Assembly (NCBI GenBank): GCA_947456955.1
Contig: CANGTQ010000001.1
Location: forward strand, 1-64,000
DNA from: Flavobacteriaceae bacterium
GTDB lineage: Bacteria; Bacteroidota; Bacteroidia; Flavobacteriales; Flavobacteriaceae
Reading direction: 5' to 3'
DNA length: 64,000 bases
Positions within the stretch are counted from its first letter, which is position 1. Every line of letters begins with the position of its first letter. The notes beneath the pieces are model-generated. The model was not told the DNA's origin. It worked only from the letters and a program-made list of their open reading frames with translations, and searched no databases. The position numbers were made by a program, and so were the translations under genes. This document shows positions 59,519-64,000 of this stretch, one piece after another.

Positions 59519-59582
59519 CTTTTTTTTACAAAGTAATATATTTTAATAGAAAAAACTTAATTTAGGCGAAACAAAAATAAAT

Positions 59583-60542
59583 ATGTTTTTAGAAAAAATA
59601 AACAAGTCGCCCAATATAGGTCTTAAGTATTTACTCGGATTTTTTATTATCGCTTTATTTTATGCAATTGGTCAATTTCCCTTTGCAATTGCTTTAATTG
59701 TAAAATCATTTACATCCGGAAAGGCCATACCAATTACAGAAGCCGGAATAATGAAATTTTTCAGTCCGAATGTTACGTTGTTTTTAATGTTGTTGATTTT
59801 TGTTTTTACCATGTTGGGAATAATCGTTGTGGTAAAATATATAAACAAAATGAGATTGATTGATATTATAACTTCGAGAGAAAAAGTAGATTGGAAAAGA
59901 ATTTTTTTTGCTTTCGTATTATGGGGATTATTCACTTTGTGTTCAACATTAATCGTGTATTACTCAAGTCCTGAAAATTTTGTACTTAATTTTAAACCGA
60001 TTCCTTTTTTAATTCTTGTTCTTATTTCGATAACAATGTTGCCTATACAAACCAGTGCCGAAGAATTTATTTTTAGAGGCTACCTCATGCAAGGGTTCGG
60101 ACTTTTGGCTAAAAATAGATGGTTCCCTTTAATTGTAACTTCTGCTTTGTTTGGCCTAATGCATATAATGAATCCAGAAGTTGAAAAGATGGGTCCAATC
60201 ATTATGGTTTATTATATTGGCACAGGTTTATTCCTAGGAATTATTACCTTAATGGATGATGGAATGGAGTTGTCTCTGGGTTTTCATGCTGCTAATAATA
60301 TTGCAACTGCTTTGTTAGTTACTTCAGAATGGTCGGCACTTCAAACAGAATCTGTTTTCAAAGATGTTTCAGCGCCTTCTGTTAGTTATGAAATTTTGAT
60401 TCCGGTAGTTGTGGTTTTCCCACTACTATTAATTATCTTTAGTAAAAAATATAATTGGAGCAACTGGAAAGAAAAACTTACCGGTAAAATAATAGTTGCT
60501 CAACAAATTGAAAATAATCAAAATCATGGAAGTATTGAGTAA
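59583..60542 (+). CDS. CPBP family intramembrane metalloprotease
   Basis: Multi-TM; QTSAEEFIFRGYLMQGFG; SALFGLMHIMNP; FHAANNIATALL. Confidence 0.9.
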   Translation: MFLEKINKSPNIGLKYLLGFFIIALFYAIGQFPFAIALIVKSFTSGKAIPITEAGIMKFFSPNVTLFLMLLIFVFTMLGIIVVVKYINKMRLIDIITSREKVDWKRIFFAFVLWGLFTLCSTLIVYYSSPENFVLNFKPIPFLILVLISITMLPIQTSAEEFIFRGYLMQGFGLLAKNRWFPLIVTSALFGLMHIMNPEVEKMGPIIMVYYIGTGLFLGIITLMDDGMELSLGFHAANNIATALLVTSEWSALQTESVFKDVSAPSVSYEILIPVVVVFPLLLIIFSKKYNWSNWKEKLTGKIIVAQQIENNQNHGSIE

Positions 60543-61578
60543 TCCTACATACGAAAATGTTCACAATCAATTTAAATTGAATGGTTTTCATCTCAATAGA
60601 GAAGATTTATGTCGCGTGGCATATAGTTTTATCAAAGAAGGAGAAGATTTTGAAAAACCGGTTGGCAATTTTCTTTTAGATTGGTTTGATCATAAAAGTT
60701 ATATCGAAATGGAAACTTCGGGATCAACCGGAGCGCCTAAAACAATATCAATTAGTAAACAAGCTATGGTAGATTCAGCCCTTGCAACGGGTGATTTTTT
60801 TGATTTGCAACCAGGTAATAAAGCATTACAATGTTTGCCAGTGAAATATGTTGCGGGTAAAATGATGTTGGTTCGTGCAATGATTTTAGGACTTGATTTA
60901 GAGTTTGTGGCTCCAAGTTCTCATCCGTTAGACCACAATGAAATTGATTTTGATTTTGTTGCGATGGTTCCTTTACAGGCGCAAAATTCAATTTCTCAAT
61001 TAAAGAAAGTCAAAAAGTTGATTATTGGAGGTGCAGCCGTAAATAAAACTCTGGAGAAGCAATTGTTGAAGTTACCTACCAAAGTTTATGAAACTTATGG
61101 CATGACTGAAACAATAACTCATATTGCTGCGAGAAAATTAGGAGAAAAAGCATTTACTGTTTTGCCATACGTTACTGTTTCGTTCGATGATAGAAACTGT
61201 TTGGTTATTCATGCACCAAGAATTTCACCTGGAGTTATTATTACCAATGATATTGTTGAATTGCTAGATGAAAACCAATTTATTTTTCTAGGCAGGATGG
61301 ATAACGTTATTAATAGTGGCGGTATTAAATTAATTCCAGAGCAAATAGAGCAGAAGTTGGCCGGTAAAATTAGTAAACGCTTTTTTATTGCTTCTAAACC
61401 TGATGATGAATTAGGTGAAAAAGTTGTATTAGTTATCGAAGGTGAGAAACGCGAATTAGATAATTCAATTTATGAGTCTTTAGATAAATATGAAAAGCCA
61501 AAAGAAATTATTTTCATTCCTAAGTTTTTAGATACCGCTACAGGAAAAATTCTGAGAAAAGAAACACTGAATAAATAA
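60526..61578 (+). CDS. menE: O-succinylbenzoate-CoA ligase-like AMP-binding enzyme; start at 60526 overlaps previous gene by 17 bp
   Basis: METSGSTGAPKTISISKQAMVDSA; TYGMTETITHIAARKLGE; NVINSGGIKLIPEQIEQKL; DTATGKILRKET. Confidence 0.8.
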   Translation: MEVLSNPTYENVHNQFKLNGFHLNREDLCRVAYSFIKEGEDFEKPVGNFLLDWFDHKSYIEMETSGSTGAPKTISISKQAMVDSALATGDFFDLQPGNKALQCLPVKYVAGKMMLVRAMILGLDLEFVAPSSHPLDHNEIDFDFVAMVPLQAQNSISQLKKVKKLIIGGAAVNKTLEKQLLKLPTKVYETYGMTETITHIAARKLGEKAFTVLPYVTVSFDDRNCLVIHAPRISPGVIITNDIVELLDENQFIFLGRMDNVINSGGIKLIPEQIEQKLAGKISKRFFIASKPDDELGEKVVLVIEGEKRELDNSIYESLDKYEKPKEIIFIPKFLDTATGKILRKETLNK

Positions 61579-61662
61579 AATTAATCTGTCTTAAATAATA
61601 ATATAGAAGTAATTTAAAATTCAGCATGAGTTACTTTTTTAATTGCGCAACTAAGAAGGTAT

Positions 61663-63300
61663 TTATAACTTTTTGTCCAGATCAACATTAATATAAAAAT
61701 CATTGGTCAATACTTCGATATCTTCTATTTTATTAATATTAGATTTTGTTTTTTTCCAGGCATTTGTTGGATAAAGACGGTATTTTTTATCTTTTATTAT
61801 GATATCAATCGGCATATTGAATATAGATTCATCAGCTTTCCAGCGAAACTCTAATTTCCCTTTGCTTTTTCTCAATTCAAGTTCAGGAATGTTAGCATAT
61901 CTGAGATATTGATTAAAAACGGTAGTTAAATTCATTCCTGTTTCTGTATTGAAAAAGTCGACTACAGTTTTTGTGTCAATAATTTTATGACGGAATGTTT
62001 CGGAATATTTCAATAGTATTTTCCACCATTTAACATCGTTGTCTAAAATGTGTCGCAATGTATTCAACATCAAAGCACCTTTCTCGTACATATCAGTTGA
62101 GCCTTGCTTATTGACTCCATAAGGACCAATTATCGGGCTGGTATTATCAATATTTCCTTTACAGCCGTTTATATATTGTTGTCCTTTTTCATAACCATAT
62201 TGGCATTCAACATAAACAGCTTCAGTATAGGTAGTAAATCCTTCGTGTATCCACATGTCAGCACTGTCTTTGGATGTAATGCTATTTCCAAACCATTCGT
62301 GCCCACTTTCGTGAATGATTATGAAGTCAAAAAGCAACCCAATCCCGGTTTGAGATCTATCGGTTCCTAAATATCCTTTTACATATTTATTGCCATAAGC
62401 CACAGCACTTTGGTGTTCCATACCTAAATAAGGAGTCTCAACCAATTTGTATCCGTCATACGCAAAAGGATAGGGGCCAAATTTACTCTGAAAACAATCC
62501 ATCATAGGTTTTACTTCTTCAAAATGAACTCGAGCTTTGGCTTCATTTTCACGTAAAACAAAGTAATCTAAATCTAGTCCCTTATATTTTTCATGAATTT
62601 TAACATAATCGCCAATGTTTACGGTTACCGAATAAGTGTTTATTGTGTAATTAACTTCCCAATCCCATCGTGTATATCCATTTTTTAAATCTACGCTACC
62701 CATGTATCTTCCGTTGGATACATTCATCAATCCATTTGGAACGGCTACTTTTATCGTTGCACCAAAATCGGGTTCATCACTTTGCGAATCTTTGCATGGA
62801 TACCACAAACTAGCTCCGGTTCCTTGGCAAGCCACTCCAACCCAATCTTTTCCTTGTCTATCTTTTGTAAATACAAAGCCACCATCCCAAGGCGCATTTT
62901 TGGCAATTATCGGTTTTCCGGAATAATAAAAACGAATTGTTTTTCCTTTATTTCCAATATTTTGCAACGCTTCAGGGAAATCAATAAATACGGCATTAAA
63001 TTCTCTTTTATAGGTAAGTTTTTTAGAGTCGTATATAATGGAATCTACTTCCATATTTTCAAATAAATCAAGTTGGATCACATCACTTTTTCCTTCCATT
63101 CCGAAAGTGATATCGTTATAACCAACAATATATTTTTTTTCGGGATTTATTTTAATGTTTAAATCATAATGTAACACATTAAAGCAAGTTCGTTCCGGAC
63201 GAAGCCCACCTTGTAATGTATCTTTTCTTGTGAATGTTTCTTGAGAGGAAAGAATGTAAGAACTGCAAATTATAAATAAGGTTACAATTATTTTTTTCAT
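61663..63300 (-). CDS. M1 family metallopeptidase (aminopeptidase)
   Basis: YLGMEHQSAVAYGN; IIIHESGHEWFGNSITSKDSADMWIHEGFTTYTEAVYVE (HExxH...E). Confidence 0.93.
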   Translation of the reverse strand: MKKIIVTLFIICSSYILSSQETFTRKDTLQGGLRPERTCFNVLHYDLNIKINPEKKYIVGYNDITFGMEGKSDVIQLDLFENMEVDSIIYDSKKLTYKREFNAVFIDFPEALQNIGNKGKTIRFYYSGKPIIAKNAPWDGGFVFTKDRQGKDWVGVACQGTGASLWYPCKDSQSDEPDFGATIKVAVPNGLMNVSNGRYMGSVDLKNGYTRWDWEVNYTINTYSVTVNIGDYVKIHEKYKGLDLDYFVLRENEAKARVHFEEVKPMMDCFQSKFGPYPFAYDGYKLVETPYLGMEHQSAVAYGNKYVKGYLGTDRSQTGIGLLFDFIIIHESGHEWFGNSITSKDSADMWIHEGFTTYTEAVYVECQYGYEKGQQYINGCKGNIDNTSPIIGPYGVNKQGSTDMYEKGALMLNTLRHILDNDVKWWKILLKYSETFRHKIIDTKTVVDFFNTETGMNLTTVFNQYLRYANIPELELRKSKGKLEFRWKADESIFNMPIDIIIKDKKYRLYPTNAWKKTKSNINKIEDIEVLTNDFYINVDLDKKL

Positions 63301-63338
63301 AGAAATCGAATAAAATATTTTGAAATATTTGTTTAATA

Positions 63339-63770
63339 TTATTCGTTCAAAATAAGTTTCAAATTAGCAATCCAGAAAATTTCAGATTTGTAAAATTGAA
63401 GCGATGTTGGCACTACTTTTTCACTAGTATCACGTGGTGATTTTTTGATTAGACGCGCTGTTGACCCAGAAAAATTCAATGTATGTTTTTCATCTAAATC
63501 CGTTTTCTCGGTAGTGAACTTTATAATTTTATTTTCTACTTTCCAAGTGCCTTTTCCATAATTATATTTATCATGTTCTCCTCTTGTGTCTAAAAGCTTT
63601 TGAAAACTGGTAAATTGAAATGTATTATCAGTATTTAAATGAAGTGTATAATCAAGTATGCTAGCGTCTTTCCCTTCTAAATGTAAAATATAAGTTCCAG
63701 CATAATTTTCTGTTTGAGCCGAAAGACTAAAACCTATGGTTATTATAAGTAAAAGGAATAATTTTTTCAT
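63339..63770 (-). CDS. Small exported protein of unknown function
   Basis: Signal peptide MKKLFLLLIITIGFSLSAQ; GTYILHLEGKDASILDYTLHLNTDNTFQFTSFQ. Confidence 0.65.
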   Translation of the reverse strand: MKKLFLLLIITIGFSLSAQTENYAGTYILHLEGKDASILDYTLHLNTDNTFQFTSFQKLLDTRGEHDKYNYGKGTWKVENKIIKFTTEKTDLDEKHTLNFSGSTARLIKKSPRDTSEKVVPTSLQFYKSEIFWIANLKLILNE

Positions 63771-63789
63771 TTGAAATACTTATAAAAAT

Positions 63790-64000
63790 TTATACCTGTA
63801 TCACACCCAAATTAAACTTCTTCTCAATCGGAGCATGATTAGCAGCTTCAATTCCCATCGAAATCCAGGTGCGAGTTTCTAATGGATCAATAATGGCGTC
63901 TGTCCATAAACGTGAAGCTGCGTAATAAGGAGAAACTTGCGCATCATAACGCGCTTTGATTTTATCGAATAACTCTTGTTCTACTTTTTCGTCTACAGTT
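63790..64000 (-). CDS. C-terminal fragment of acyl-CoA carboxylase beta subunit (methylcrotonyl/propionyl-CoA carboxylase type); 5' end outside window
   Basis: Minus strand: TVDEKVEQELFDKIKARYDAQVSPYYAASRLWTDAIIDPLETRTWISMGIEAANHAPIEKKFNLGVIQV*. Confidence 0.85.
   Translation of the reverse strand, partial: TVDEKVEQELFDKIKARYDAQVSPYYAASRLWTDAIIDPLETRTWISMGIEAANHAPIEKKFNLGVIQV

Overview
This is a chromosomal window from a Flavobacterium-like Bacteroidetes. The assignment is inferred from T9SS type A/B sorting domains, the rho/DUF4293 neighbourhood, a bacillithiol-associated protein, a GldL-like protein and AT-rich leaders lacking Shine-Dalgarno sequences. Most of it is core genome: lpd, an ABC exporter, truA, rho, dnaK, ssrA (tmRNA), acs, clpB, thrA-thrB-thrC, hutH, clpC, gyrA, rnz, pdxH, fumC, a menE-like gene and an M1 peptidase. 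Accessory content includes: (i) a 2921-aa T9SS adhesin with three near-identical 97-aa repeats; (ii) a minus-strand aromatic catabolic operon (20.8-30.7 kb) that reads as salicylyl-CoA -> gentisate -> maleylpyruvate -> maleate -> fumarate, with no glutathione-dependent step and with an Mrr-type endonuclease gene embedded in it; (iii) an IS3-type remnant next to tmRNA. The most interesting non-gene signals are: a Thr-rich candidate leader peptide upstream of thrA (below the ORF-track cutoff); 7-8 bp periodic low-complexity repeats of differing sequence abutting many start codons inside operons, in two cases encoding the C-terminus of the upstream protein; twin perfect AGACAAAATGTCT palindromes spaced exactly 42 bp between clpB and a ytxJ-like gene; a dispersed palindromic repeat that appears to have entered the coding sequence of the FAD/OYE fusion enzyme; and a 37-bp direct repeat immediately upstream of a CAP-domain lipoprotein. 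All calls come from reading the sequence; no database search was run.
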